Positions 43,042 through 52,339 of a DNA stretch of 64,000 nucleotides are shown here, one piece after another. The notes below the pieces were generated by a model, which had not been told where the DNA came from, did no database searches, and saw nothing but the letters and a program-made list of their open reading frames with translations. Origin of the DNA: Nocardia transvalensis (GTDB lineage Bacteria; Actinomycetota; Actinomycetes; Mycobacteriales; Mycobacteriaceae); the NCBI RefSeq assembly GCF_015477765.1, contig NZ_JADLQQ010000011.1:1-64000 (forward strand), given 5' to 3'. Each line of letters begins with the position of its first letter. Position 1 is the first letter of the stretch. The position numbers were made by a program, and so were the translations under genes.

Positions 43042-43155
43042 GGCACCTCCTCCAGGTTGCGGGCCGCTGTCCATTGTTCCCGACGCCACCGACAGGCACC
43101 GTGTGAGCTGCGTCGTTGTTCGCTGCGAGCAGAGCCTACGAGGCGGATCGGCAGG

Positions 43156-43740
43156 TCAGAGGCCGGGGGGCCAGGTGGCCGGGCCGGGTGGGTCGGTGGC
43201 CAGGCGGGAGGCTATCCAGCAGTCGCGGCGGATGCCGCGCTGGAGGTTGCCCAGGCGCAGCAGGCCCTCGTAGTGGAAGCCGGCGCGGCGGGCCACGGCG
43301 GCGGAGGCGTGGTTGCCCACGATGGCGCGCCATTCGATGCGGATCAGGGCCAGGCCGTCGGGGCGGAAGCCGAAATCGCAGACGAGCCGCGTCGCGCGGG
43401 TCGCCAGGCCGCGGCCGCGGGCCTGCGAACTCACCCAGTAGCCGATTTCGGCGGCGGTGGGGTCGTCCTTGTCCCTCGACGACAGACCGACCATGCCGAC
43501 GGCCGGACCGTCCTCGGCCGTGCGCACCGCCCAGGTCGGGCTGCGCCCGGCCCAGCCGACGACCACGAATTCGGCCATGAACATGTCGAACTGTTCGCGG
43601 TGATAGGGCACCGGGATCGTGGTCCATTCTCCGATGGAGGGCTCCTGACAGCACTCGATGATGCGGTCGGCGTCGGCCTCGGTCGGCCGCGACAGCCACA
43701 CCGTGCCGTCGGTCAGCGCGCAGGAGTCCATGCGCGCCAT
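43156..43740 (-). CDS. GNAT acetyltransferase (RimJ/RimL type)
   Basis: A 194-residue acetyltransferase. The acetyl-CoA binding region is EIGYWVSSQARGRGLATRATRLVCDFGF (Q/R-x-x-G-x-G/A), followed by LIRIEWRAIVGNHASAAVARRAGFHYEGLLR, the RimJ/RimL C-terminal signature. The N-terminus (VWLSRPTEADADRIIECCQEPSIGEWT) is also typical. ATG 43740 (MARMDS) or ATG 43731 may be used. Likely acetylates a protein N-terminus or an amine; target unknown. Divergent from the sigma factor gene, 59 bases apart. Confidence 0.9.
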   Translation of the reverse strand: MARMDSCALTDGTVWLSRPTEADADRIIECCQEPSIGEWTTIPVPYHREQFDMFMAEFVVVGWAGRSPTWAVRTAEDGPAVGMVGLSSRDKDDPTAAEIGYWVSSQARGRGLATRATRLVCDFGFRPDGLALIRIEWRAIVGNHASAAVARRAGFHYEGLLRLGNLQRGIRRDCWIASRLATDPPGPATWPPGL

Positions 43741-43799
43741 GTTGTCACGGGGACTCCCGGTCGACCCAGCCGTTTTCCGGCGACCGTAGAATCCGGACA

Positions 43800-44723
43800 A
43801 TGGTTGCCGCTCTGCTCGCCGATCTGTTCGAATCTCATCGGGCGCACCTGTTGTCGGTCGCCTATCGGCTGACCGGCAGCGTCACCGATGCCGAGGATGC
43901 GGTGCAGGAGAGCTGGCTGCGGCTGGCGACCGCCCGGCAGTCGGAGATCGAGGATCTGCGGGCCTGGCTGACCACGGTGGTGAGCCGGATCTGCCTGGAC
44001 CGGTTGCGCAGTGCCGCGTCCCGGCGGGAAAGCTATGTCGGGCAATGGCTCCCGGAGCCGGTGGTGTCGGCCCGGACGCCGTCGAGCATGCCGGATCCGC
44101 TGGAGGCCGTGGTCCGCAAACAGGATTTCCGGCTCGCCGCGCTGGTGGTCCTGGACACCCTGACCCCACCGCAGCGGGTGGCGTTCGTGCTGCACGACGG
44201 ATTCGGGGTGCCGTTCGACGAGATCGCCGAGATCCTCGGCGTCTCGGCCGAGGCGGCGCGGCAGTCGGCCGCCCGGGCCCGCAAGGCGGTGGCGCGCACC
44301 CCCGAACCGGCTCGCCACGAGGAGCATCTCGCCGCGGTGCAGCGCTTGATGGACGCGATGGCCACCGGCAGTGTCGAGGCCATCGTGGCCGCCCTGCACC
44401 CGGATGCCGTCTTCGTCTCCGACGCCGGTGGCACGACCCGCACCGTGCTCAACACCGTGGTGGGCGCCGAGCGCATCGGCCGCCTGGTGGTGGGCCTGCT
44501 GAACAAGTACCGCATGGACCTGTCCGAGCCCGGCGCCCTCGAGTACGAATTCGTCAGCGTGAACGGGGAACTCGGCCTGCTACTGCACGAGCGCGCGCCG
44601 CGCGACGGCGTCCCGGGGTCGCCCGCCCGCATCCTCGGATTCACCGTCCGCGACGGAGCGGTCTGGGCCGCTTACGATCTGGTGAATCCGGCGAAGCTGC
44701 GGGGCGTGCGGGTTCCGTACTGA
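43800..44723 (+). CDS. sigJ: ECF sigma factor, SigJ/ECF41 type
   Basis: A 307-residue extracytoplasmic-function sigma factor. Sigma2 lies at 5-75 (LFESHRAHLLSVAYRLTGSVTDAEDAVQESWLRL), sigma4 at 115-170 (LDTLTPPQRVAFVLHDGFGVPFDEIAEILGVSAEAARQ). A SnoaL-like C-terminal extension follows (LMDAMATGSVEAIVAALHPDAVFVSDAGG), ending VNPAKLRGV, like the NPDKL motif of ECF41. This extension replaces an anti-sigma factor and tunes activity. It may be regulated by oxidative or stationary-phase stress. ATG start with no clear ribosome site. Confidence 0.92.
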   Translation: MVAALLADLFESHRAHLLSVAYRLTGSVTDAEDAVQESWLRLATARQSEIEDLRAWLTTVVSRICLDRLRSAASRRESYVGQWLPEPVVSARTPSSMPDPLEAVVRKQDFRLAALVVLDTLTPPQRVAFVLHDGFGVPFDEIAEILGVSAEAARQSAARARKAVARTPEPARHEEHLAAVQRLMDAMATGSVEAIVAALHPDAVFVSDAGGTTRTVLNTVVGAERIGRLVVGLLNKYRMDLSEPGALEYEFVSVNGELGLLLHERAPRDGVPGSPARILGFTVRDGAVWAAYDLVNPAKLRGVRVPY

Positions 44724-44726
44724 CGC

Positions 44727-45713
44727 CTACCCGCCGACCTTGCCGGACATGTCGTACTGCTGATACAGCTGCGCGGCATTCTCCTTGGTCACCTGCGTGG
44801 TGGGCAGGATCTGCTTCTTTTCCACCGGCTGTTTGCGCAGCAGCTTGACCAGCGTGTCGACCGCCTGTTCGGCGCAGGTCGGATAGACGAAGGTGGTCAG
44901 CAGCTGGCCGTTCTGGACCGCCCGGATACCGCCGGTCGGAATGGCCAGCCCGTCGATGCCGATGATCTGGATCGTCCCGGCCCTGCCCGCACCCTGAATG
45001 GCCAGGTGGGCGCCGAGGGCCATATCGTCGTTGTGGGCGTATACCAGGTCGATCGCGGTCCCCTTCGACAGCCACTGCTGCATGATCGCGGTGGCATTCG
45101 CCTTGAGCCACTTGGCTTCCTGCTGCTCGACGATGGTGATGTTGCGGCCGGCGATGGCGTCCCGGAAGCCCTGGGCCCGATCGATCTGGGGCTGCGAGGA
45201 CAGGATGCCGCGCAGCTCGACGACATTGCCGCCGTTCGGAAGCGCCGCCACCGCCGCCTCACCCGCGAGCTTTCCGATGGTGTAGTTGTCACCGCCGATG
45301 AAGGCGGAATAGCAGTCGGTGTTGACCGTGCGATCCAGGATGATGACCGGGATGCCCGCGGCGCACGCCTGCTGCACCGCCGCCGTCAGCGGCGCGGGCT
45401 CGTTGGGCGAGACGATCAGCGCATCGACCTTCTGCTGCACGAAGTTCTGCACCTGGCTCACCTGGGTGGCGCTGTCCTGATGCGCATCGGTGATCGGCAG
45501 CAGCTTCAGGTCCGGGTGCTGTTTGGCGTAGTACTGCAGCTGCAGATTCAGTTGCGCCCGATAGGGTTCGGCATTGTTGGACTGGGAGTACCCGACGACG
45601 AACTGTTTACCGTCTCCGTCGGGACTCGGCGGATTGGCCGCACAGGCGGACCCGAGCACGGCCGCGGCGCACAACGCTGTCGCGGTAAGGGTGAAACGAC
45701 GAAGTATCGACAT
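44727..45713 (-). CDS. Sugar ABC transporter substrate-binding lipoprotein (RbsB-like)
   Basis: A 328-residue periplasmic-type binding protein. The lipobox LGSAC at about 20-24 marks lipid anchoring. The type I fold shows QFVVGYSQSNNAEPYRAQ, VDALIVSPNEPAPLTAAVQQACAAGIPVIILDR, YSAFIGGDNYTIGKLAGE, and DLVYAHNDDMALGAHLAIQ, all hallmarks of pentose/hexose (ribose, galactofuranose) binders. It is the last of four genes in the order isomerase, ATPase, permease, binding protein, with one-base coupling (TAATG) to the permease. Confidence 0.93.
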   Translation of the reverse strand: MSILRRFTLTATALCAAAVLGSACAANPPSPDGDGKQFVVGYSQSNNAEPYRAQLNLQLQYYAKQHPDLKLLPITDAHQDSATQVSQVQNFVQQKVDALIVSPNEPAPLTAAVQQACAAGIPVIILDRTVNTDCYSAFIGGDNYTIGKLAGEAAVAALPNGGNVVELRGILSSQPQIDRAQGFRDAIAGRNITIVEQQEAKWLKANATAIMQQWLSKGTAIDLVYAHNDDMALGAHLAIQGAGRAGTIQIIGIDGLAIPTGGIRAVQNGQLLTTFVYPTCAEQAVDTLVKLLRKQPVEKKQILPTTQVTKENAAQLYQQYDMSGKVGG

Positions 45714-46804
45714 TACTTGCTCCTGAACGAGATTCGGGCCAGCGGCTCGACGAGCCGGCGGAAGAATTCGGGTTGCTGCAGCACCACGGCGACCACCACG
45801 ATCAGGCCCTTGATGATCAGCTGCGCGTTGGTGCTGACCGCGTTGAGCCCCAGGACGTTGTCGAGCAGCGTGAGAATCAGCGCGCCGACGAAGGTGCCGG
45901 TGATGGCGCCCCGCCCACCGGCCAGGCTGGCGCCGCCGATCACCGCGGCGGCAATGGCATCCAACTCGTATCCGGTGCCCGCCAAGGGATCCGCGGACGC
46001 GCTGTAGGCGGCATCGATCGAACCGGCGAACCCGGCGAGCATGCCGGACAGGGTGAACACCGCCACCACTACCAGCGTGACATTGACGCCGGACAGCCTT
46101 GCCGCCGTGGGGTTCCCGCCCACCGCGTAGATGTGCCTGCCGAACCGCGTCTTGGTCAGTATGAGTTGGAAGACGATACAGACCACGATGAAGGCCAGCA
46201 CCGGATAGGCGATCCCGGCGGTGCCGACCAGCGGCAGCCACGTCCCCTGGAACAGGGTGTGTCCGGGGGTGCCGAGCAGCGCGAATTGTTCGGCGCGCGG
46301 CGTCAGCTGCCCGCTCTCGTCCAGGACCGCCGTGCCGACGGCGACATTGTCGGAGATCTGCCGGTCGATGCCGCGCACGATCGACAGCATGGCCAGCGTC
46401 ATGACGAACGACTGGATCCGCAGCACCGTGGTGCCCAGGCCGTTGCACAGGCCGAAGAAGGCCCCCACCGCCGCGCAGGCCGGAACGATCAGCCAGGGAC
46501 TCAGATCCTGATGTACCAGCAGCATCGCCGCCGTCATCGAGCCGATGCCCAGGATCGATCCCACCGACAGATCGATGCCCGCGGTCAGGATGACCAGGGT
46601 GACGCCCACGGCGAGGATGCCGCGCGAGGAGAACGCCGCGATGGCATTGGTGAGATTGGCCTGATTCCAGAAGTACTGGCCCTTGGTGGCGATGCCGACG
46701 GCGATCACCAGGAGCAGGCCGATATAGCCTTGGGTGGCACCGAGATACGGCAGCAATCGGCTCAGGCGGGTGCGTATCCCCGCGGGTACGGCTTCGTCGG
46801 TCAT
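45713..46804 (-). CDS. Sugar ABC transporter permease (RbsC-like)
   Basis: A 363-residue membrane permease of the ribose/galactofuranose type with about 8-10 helices. The BPD_transp_2 signatures are GILAVGVTLVILTAGIDLSVGSILGIGSM, the EAA-like segment RFGRHIYAVGGNPTAARLSGVNV and YELDAIAAAVIGGASLAGGRGAITGTFVGALIL. It overlaps the ATPase stop by ATGA and the binding-protein start by one base. Confidence 0.94.
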   Translation of the reverse strand: MTDEAVPAGIRTRLSRLLPYLGATQGYIGLLLVIAVGIATKGQYFWNQANLTNAIAAFSSRGILAVGVTLVILTAGIDLSVGSILGIGSMTAAMLLVHQDLSPWLIVPACAAVGAFFGLCNGLGTTVLRIQSFVMTLAMLSIVRGIDRQISDNVAVGTAVLDESGQLTPRAEQFALLGTPGHTLFQGTWLPLVGTAGIAYPVLAFIVVCIVFQLILTKTRFGRHIYAVGGNPTAARLSGVNVTLVVVAVFTLSGMLAGFAGSIDAAYSASADPLAGTGYELDAIAAAVIGGASLAGGRGAITGTFVGALILTLLDNVLGLNAVSTNAQLIIKGLIVVVAVVLQQPEFFRRLVEPLARISFRSK

Positions 46805-48402
46805 GGTCCGTCCTGGAGATCTGCCGCGGGGGTGGGTCGAGTGGTGGCGGCCCGTGCCATCGCCGCCGCGAGAATCGCTTCCTGTTCGAATGGAGCGCCA
46901 CGGGCCGGATCGCGATGGAATTCACCGGTGATCCGCCCCTCGCACAGCACCAGAATGCGGTCGCACATGCCGATCAGCTCGGGTAGTTCCGACGACACCG
47001 CGACGATCGCGGCACCGGCCTCGGCCAACCGATCCATCAGGGCATGGATCTCCGCCTTGGCGCCGACGTCGATCCCGCGGGTCGGCTCGTCCACGAGCAA
47101 GACCGACGGACGAGTGAGCAGGCATTTGGCCAGGACCACCTTCTGCTGGTTCCCGCCCGAGAGGGTCCCGACCGCAGTCGACAGAGACGCGGCCTTCACC
47201 CGCAGATCGGTCAGCTGCTGCGCAACCTCGGTGCGTTCCCGGCGCGCATCCACCGTCCGCCACGGCCGCAGGAAACGGCGCAGCGCCGCCAGGGAGGCAT
47301 TGAACCGAACAGTGTTGTCCAGCACCAGACTCTGCGCCTTGCGATCCTCGGCAACCAGTGCGAGGCCGCGGGTGATGGCGTGGCGCGGGCTGTGCGGCCG
47401 ATAGGGTCGCCCGTTCAGCTCGATCGTGCCGGTCACGCCGGGACCGGCACCGTAGAGCGCCTCGAGGGCCTCGCTGCGCCCGGCGCCCATCAGACCGGCC
47501 AATCCGACGATCTCTCCGGCCGACACCTCGAACGAAATATCCTGCAGCGCGACGGCATCGCTCCCGGTCGGCGGCATGGTCGACAACCCGTCCACCCGCA
47601 GGCGGGTCCGACCGCCCGAATGTTGTTCGGGCCGACGTATATACAGCTCACCGAGCGGGCGGCCCACCATGAGCTGGATGAGTTCACCGCGAGCGGTCGA
47701 TTTCATCGGGCGCTGTCCCACCCGTGCCCCATCGCGCAGCACCATCACCGTCTCGGCGATCTGCGCCAGTTCCTCGATGCGATGCGAGATGTAGACCACG
47801 CCTACCCCTCGGGCGCTGAGCGTGCGGATCACGGTGAACAGCCGCTGCGCCTCGGATTCGGTGAGTGCGGAGGTCGGCTCGTCCATCACCAGCACCTTCA
47901 GCCGGTGGTTGAGCGCCTTGGCGACCTCGATGAGCTGCTGTTCGGCCAACCGGCACAACCGCACCGGCCGCCGCGGCGGCAACCGCAGACCGACCCGGGC
48001 CAGCAGCTCGCGGGTCCGGGCATCCATGGCCTTGCGATCCAGGGTGCCGCGCGCGGTGCGTAACTCCTGGCCCAGGAACAGGTTGTCCGCGATGGACAGC
48101 TCCGGCACCAGGTTCAGTTCCTGATGAATCATCGCGACACCGTGCCGCGCGGCATCCTTGGGTGAGCGCAGATGCACTGCGCTGCCGTCGATCTCGATGT
48201 TGCCGTCGTCGGGCGGGAACACCCCGGCGAGAATGTTCATCAGCGTGGACTTGCCCGCGCCGTTCTCGCCGAGCAGCGCCAGCACCTCACCGCGGCGCAG
48301 TGTCAGGTCTACCCCTCGTAAGGCCTGAACACCCGGAAAGCCCTTGGTGATACCGCTCATGGTGAGCAGCACCGTGCGTTCCTCGGTCTCGGTGCCGGTC
48401 AT
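46801..48402 (-). CDS. Sugar ABC transporter ATPase, tandem type (RbsA-like)
   Basis: A 533-residue double ATPase. The first half has Walker A GENGAGKST, Q-loop MIHQELNL, signature CRLAEQQLIEVAKAL (degenerate), and Walker B VLVMDEPTSAL. The second half carries GLAGLMGAGRSE in place of a canonical Walker A, signature TLSGGNQQKVVLAKCL and VLLVDEPTRGIDVG, as usual in RbsA/MglA/AraG. It energises the pentose/hexose permease. 38 bases separate it from the isomerase gene, consistent with one operon. Confidence 0.94.
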   Translation of the reverse strand: MTGTETEERTVLLTMSGITKGFPGVQALRGVDLTLRRGEVLALLGENGAGKSTLMNILAGVFPPDDGNIEIDGSAVHLRSPKDAARHGVAMIHQELNLVPELSIADNLFLGQELRTARGTLDRKAMDARTRELLARVGLRLPPRRPVRLCRLAEQQLIEVAKALNHRLKVLVMDEPTSALTESEAQRLFTVIRTLSARGVGVVYISHRIEELAQIAETVMVLRDGARVGQRPMKSTARGELIQLMVGRPLGELYIRRPEQHSGGRTRLRVDGLSTMPPTGSDAVALQDISFEVSAGEIVGLAGLMGAGRSEALEALYGAGPGVTGTIELNGRPYRPHSPRHAITRGLALVAEDRKAQSLVLDNTVRFNASLAALRRFLRPWRTVDARRERTEVAQQLTDLRVKAASLSTAVGTLSGGNQQKVVLAKCLLTRPSVLLVDEPTRGIDVGAKAEIHALMDRLAEAGAAIVAVSSELPELIGMCDRILVLCEGRITGEFHRDPARGAPFEQEAILAAAMARAATTRPTPAADLQDGP

Positions 48403-48440
48403 CTCTTCCTCGCAAAGCCGCTGTGGTGCAGTCCCTTCCG

Positions 48441-49856
48441 TCAGGCGGCGTCGCCGAAGCCGTCGTAGTCGATATCGAGTAGCTCACAGACCGCCCGCAG
48501 CTCGGCCACGTGTTCACCGGGAATCGCGTGAATGTGGTTGGCGCCGAAGCGACTCAGGAATTCACCGGCATCGACGCGCAGCCGCGCGAAGGCGTGCGGC
48601 CACTCGAAGGTCGACATCCGCATCATGGCCTCGTTGGTGGCGGCGTCGTAGGTCTCGAATTCGCCGCGCATCACCTGCATGCGGTAGCGGCCGTCGAGGC
48701 GGGTCAGCCGGGCCAGCGTGAACGAACCCGGTGCGGCCAGGTGATGGACCGACGCGCCGCCCGCGGGGAAGAAGAACACCTCCGGATAGAAGTGGGTCCT
48801 GGCCAGGTTCTCCAGCGGGTCGTCGGACCGCGCGGCGAACCAGGTGGCGTGCTGGCCGGAATTACACAGATCCCAGACGTCCCGGTCGGCGTGATAATGC
48901 CGGACGTCGGCGAACAGGACCGGGGTTCCGGACAGGCCCTTGAGCAACTGCATGGTCAGCGCCGCATCCATATCGGATTCGGTGGCGGTGACGTGGGTGG
49001 GTTTGGGGCCCTCCCAGTCGTAGGGGTCGTTGAGGAATGCCTCGGCGATATCCATCGTGGCGAAGTGGGTGGTCAGCTCCGGCTGGCCCTTGATTCCGGA
49101 GAAGTCCAGATGCCAGTCGTCGATGAGTTCGCGCATCGCGTAGTAGGAGCGGAGCTGGCGCTCGAGCAGGTCGGGCGTGAGGCTCTTGCCGTCGTAGTGG
49201 ACGCCCGCCGCGTTCTTCTCCAGCCACTCCCGCGCCAGCGTGACCCGCCCGGCGTCGACGAGTTCGCTGCGCCGCACGATCTCCCACTGGTCGATCTCCT
49301 CGACGTCCACGCCGAAGGTGCGCATCCACTGATCGGTATCGGCCACCGCCGTGTACATGCCCATCGGGCGTCCGCCGATCCGTCCGAATGTCGAGCCGCG
49401 CAACGCCTGTGTGGCCGCGGCCGCACGCACCCGGGTGAGCACGCGGTCGCGGGTCTCGGGGTCGTTGATATCGCCCCACGCCCGGGTGTGGCGGCGGCCG
49501 ATCTGGTCCAGCGCGCCGCCCGCCGCGAGCATGCCGACCATGCCGGGCTGCACCGGATCCAGCCCGCCGAACAGCAGCAGCGGACCCGGGGTGGCCTCGG
49601 CCGCGAGCATGGTGAAGTGCGGGAAAGCCCAGACGGCGTAATGGAATACGGTCAGATCCACTCGGTGGTCGGCGAGGCGGCGAGCGGCGGAGGTGGCCAG
49701 CTGATTGGTCCAGACGATGTCGCCGACGACCACCTCGTGCCCGGCGTCGCGCAGGGCGGCGGCCAGCGCCGCGGCGCCCTCGGAGATGAATTCGGTGATG
49801 TCGCGGTGGACGTAGTCGCGTCCGTCGGACATGGACAGCAGCCCGATGCGAGCCAT
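48441..49856 (-). CDS. L-fucose/L-arabinose isomerase family protein
   Basis: A 471-residue sugar isomerase-like enzyme. The N-terminal half is typical: MARIGLLSMSDGRDYVHRDI, VVVGDIVWTNQLATSAARRLADHRVDLTVFHYAVWAFPHFT, and GGLDPVQPGMVGMLAAGGALDQIG. Metal/substrate candidates sit in TATESDMDAALTMQLLKGLSGTPVLFADVRHYHAD and ANHIHAIPGE. The ATG is preceded by GGAGGCCGCC. As the first gene of the operon it likely converts the imported aldose to a ketose. The sugar may be arabinose, fucose or a relative; not determinable from sequence alone. Confidence 0.88.
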   Translation of the reverse strand: MARIGLLSMSDGRDYVHRDITEFISEGAAALAAALRDAGHEVVVGDIVWTNQLATSAARRLADHRVDLTVFHYAVWAFPHFTMLAAEATPGPLLLFGGLDPVQPGMVGMLAAGGALDQIGRRHTRAWGDINDPETRDRVLTRVRAAAATQALRGSTFGRIGGRPMGMYTAVADTDQWMRTFGVDVEEIDQWEIVRRSELVDAGRVTLAREWLEKNAAGVHYDGKSLTPDLLERQLRSYYAMRELIDDWHLDFSGIKGQPELTTHFATMDIAEAFLNDPYDWEGPKPTHVTATESDMDAALTMQLLKGLSGTPVLFADVRHYHADRDVWDLCNSGQHATWFAARSDDPLENLARTHFYPEVFFFPAGGASVHHLAAPGSFTLARLTRLDGRYRMQVMRGEFETYDAATNEAMMRMSTFEWPHAFARLRVDAGEFLSRFGANHIHAIPGEHVAELRAVCELLDIDYDGFGDAA

Positions 49857-49906
49857 GGCGGCCTCCTCGTCCCAGCGGGTTTTCTCCCCGTGTGACGTCG
49901 ATCTCA

Positions 49907-49918
49907 GAAATCGATTTC
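49907..49918. promoter_or_regulatory. LacI-type operator palindrome
   Basis: GAAATCGATTTC is a perfect 12-bp palindrome with the central CG dyad typical of LacI-family operators. It lies in the 180-base divergent gap, 51 bases before the isomerase start and 119 before the LacI gene, so it may control the sugar operon and autoregulate the repressor. Binding is inferred. Confidence 0.7.
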
Positions 49919-50036
49919 CGATACCATAGGTTCGCACAGACCAGCCGGTCGATGCGGGGTTTCGACGGATACTGGCAGTATCGACGACAGCGGTGAGGAA
50001 TCGTTTTCTCGAGGCCCGGACAGAAGGCGGTGGTGG

Positions 50037-51044
50037 ATGGCGGTGACGATCCGCGATGTCGCGGCGCTGGCCGGTGTCTCGCCCGCCACCGTGTCCAGAG
50101 TGCTGAACGGCGACCCTCGGGTTGCGCCGGAGCTGCGCGAGCAGGTGCGCGCCGCCGTCGCCAAACTGGGCTATCGGCCCAACAGTCAGGCCAGGTCGCT
50201 GCGCACCCGGGCCACCAAGGTGCTCGGCCTCATCATCGCCGATATCCAGAATCCCTTCTTCACCGCGCTCGCCCGCGGGGTCGAGGACGCCGCCAGCGAG
50301 CACGACTACTCGGTGGTGCTGGCCAATTCCGATGAAAGCCTGGACAAGGAGCTGCGGTATCTGGAGGTCGCGGCGGCGGAACGGATGGCGGGGGTCATCC
50401 TGTCCCCGTCGTCGACCAACGCCAGCCGCATCGACACCCTCACCGATCGTGGCATTCCGGTGGTCGCCATCGACCGGCGGCTGCGCTGGGCCGAGGTCGA
50501 CAGCGTCACGGTGAACAACCAGAAGGCGGCCAAGGAGGCTGTCGATCATTTGATCGCCGCGGGGGCCCGGCGCATCGCGATGATCACCGGTCCTGTCGAC
50601 GCGTCGACGGCCACCAGCCGGCTCGCCGGGTATCGGGCGGCCCTGCGCGAGGCCGGTCTCGACCCGGATCCGGCCCTCGAGGTGCGCGGCGACTATCGCA
50701 TCGAGGGTGGTCGCGCGGCCGCGCGCGCTCTGCTCGCCCTGCCCGAGCGTCCGGACGGGCTGTTCGTCGGCAACAACCTGATGATGGTCGGCACCCTCGA
50801 CGCCCTGGGCCAGGCCGGGGTGAGCTTCCCGAACGATCTGCTGCTGGCCGGTTTCGACGAGATGAGCTGGGCCGGTTTCGCCCCGCCCATCACCCTGGTC
50901 GAACAGCCCAGCTACGACATCGGCCGCCGCGCCACCGAACTGCTGCTGCGCCGCATCTCCGGCGAGGAGTTCCCGCCCCAGCGCGTCGTCCTGTCCGCCC
51001 ACCTCCGCATCCGCGCAAGCACCCGCCGACCCGCCGTCGCCTGA
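50037..51044 (+). CDS. LacI-family transcriptional regulator
   Basis: A 335-residue repressor. The helix-turn-helix and hinge (TIRDVAALAGVSPATVSRVLNGDPRVAPELREQVRAAVAKLGYRPN) occupy residues 4-50. The periplasmic-binding-like sensor follows (VLGLIIADIQNPFFTALARGVEDAA, RIAMITGPVDASTATSRLAGYRAAL, GLFVGNNLMMVGTLDALGQAG, LAGFDEMSWAGF). It faces away from the isomerase/ABC operon across a gap with a LacI-type palindrome. The sugar that releases it is probably the substrate of that operon. The ATG (50037) follows a GGCGGTGG ribosome-like site. Confidence 0.95.
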   Translation: MAVTIRDVAALAGVSPATVSRVLNGDPRVAPELREQVRAAVAKLGYRPNSQARSLRTRATKVLGLIIADIQNPFFTALARGVEDAASEHDYSVVLANSDESLDKELRYLEVAAAERMAGVILSPSSTNASRIDTLTDRGIPVVAIDRRLRWAEVDSVTVNNQKAAKEAVDHLIAAGARRIAMITGPVDASTATSRLAGYRAALREAGLDPDPALEVRGDYRIEGGRAAARALLALPERPDGLFVGNNLMMVGTLDALGQAGVSFPNDLLLAGFDEMSWAGFAPPITLVEQPSYDIGRRATELLLRRISGEEFPPQRVVLSAHLRIRASTRRPAVA

Positions 51045-51139
51045 GCCCAGTCCCATCCGGTCCCCAGCGATCCCTCACGGTCGGTCCCCGCGATCCCTCT
51101 CGTTCCCCCGCGTCAGCGGGGGCGGGCTACCGTGTCACC

Positions 51140-52324
51140 ATGCAGCAGACGCCGACCGTTGCCCGCTTGCGGCCCTTCGCTTCGACGATCTTCGCCGAGA
51201 TGACCGAGCTCGCCGTCCGCCACGGCGCGGTCAACCTCGGACAGGGTTTTCCGGACACCGACGGGCCCGCGGCCATGCTCGAGGTGGCCAGGCAGGCGAT
51301 CGCCGACGGATTCAACCAGTACCCGCCCGGGCGGGGCGTGCCCGCGCTGCGGCGGGCCATCGCCGCGGACCGGGCGCGGCGCTACGGCACCCAGTACGAC
51401 CCGGACAGCCAGGTGCTGGTGACGGTCGGTGCCACCGAGGCGATCGCCGCCTCCATCCTCGGGCTCGTCGAACCGGGCCAGGAGGTGGTGCTGATCGAAC
51501 CGTATTACGACTCGTACGCGGCCGCCGTCGCGTTGGCGGGGACCACCCGGCGCACGGCGCGGTTGGTGCCCGACGGCGACGGGTTCGCCCTCGATCTGGA
51601 CAGCCTGCGGGCCGCGATCGGGCCGAAAACCCGGATGCTGCTGTTGAATTCGCCGCACAATCCGACCGGCACGGTGCTGGGACGCGCCGATCTGCAGGCC
51701 GTCGCCGACCTCGCGCAGCAGCACGATCTGCTGGTCGTGGCCGACGAGGTGTACGAGCACCTCACCTTCGACGGGCACGAGCACATCAGCATCGCGACGC
51801 TGCCGGGGATGTTCGACCGCACCGTCGTGATATCCAGTGCCGCCAAGACTTTCAGCGTGACGGGGTGGAAGATCGGCTGGGCGTGCGGTCCGGCGCCGCT
51901 GATCGACGGGGTGATCGCGGCCAAGCAGTTCCTGACCTTCGTCGGCGGCGGGCCGTTCCAGCCGGCCGTGGCGCACGCCCTCGAACACGAGCAGCAGTGG
52001 GTGGCTGCGCTGCGGGACAGCCTGGCCGACAAGCGGATCCGGCTGTCGCAGGCGCTGGCCGACGCCGGTTTCGGCGTGAAGCGCAGCGACGGAACCTATT
52101 TCGTCTGCGCCGACATCGCCGGTCTCACCCCGGGCGACGCCCTGGCCTTCTGCCGCGAACTGCCCGAACGCCTGGGTGTGGTGGCCGTCCCGCTCAGCGT
52201 CTTCGCCGACGACAAGACCTCCTGGAATCGCCTGGTGCGCTTCGCCTTCTGCAAACAGGACAACACCCTCAAGGAGGCCATCCGCCGCCTCCACACCGCC
52301 CACCCGGTCCGTTCGACCCCCTAG
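51140..52324 (+). CDS. Class I/II aminotransferase (DapC-like)
   Basis: A 394-residue PLP enzyme. The PLP Lys lies in SSAAKTFSVTGWKIGW, with the NSPHNPTGTVL and VVADEVYEHLTFDG motifs of fold type I. The opening (VARLRPFASTIFAEMTELAVRHGAVNLGQGFPDTDGP) matches the DapC/YbdL branch; the mycobacterial relative Rv0858c is annotated as N-succinyldiaminopimelate aminotransferase (lysine and cell-wall biosynthesis). Methionine or kynurenine transamination are alternatives. ATG 51140; the preceding 95 bases have GATCCCTC repeats but no clear promoter. Confidence 0.9.
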   Translation: MQQTPTVARLRPFASTIFAEMTELAVRHGAVNLGQGFPDTDGPAAMLEVARQAIADGFNQYPPGRGVPALRRAIAADRARRYGTQYDPDSQVLVTVGATEAIAASILGLVEPGQEVVLIEPYYDSYAAAVALAGTTRRTARLVPDGDGFALDLDSLRAAIGPKTRMLLLNSPHNPTGTVLGRADLQAVADLAQQHDLLVVADEVYEHLTFDGHEHISIATLPGMFDRTVVISSAAKTFSVTGWKIGWACGPAPLIDGVIAAKQFLTFVGGGPFQPAVAHALEHEQQWVAALRDSLADKRIRLSQALADAGFGVKRSDGTYFVCADIAGLTPGDALAFCRELPERLGVVAVPLSVFADDKTSWNRLVRFAFCKQDNTLKEAIRRLHTAHPVRSTP

Positions 52325-52339
52325 TACGCCGCGCGGGAG

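Noticed and set aside
40396..43872. A 1158-codon open frame on the plus strand
   Set aside because: It runs antisense across LysE, DUF3239, XPB and GNAT genes, all well supported on the minus strand; its translation is His/Gln/Arg-rich shadow sequence.
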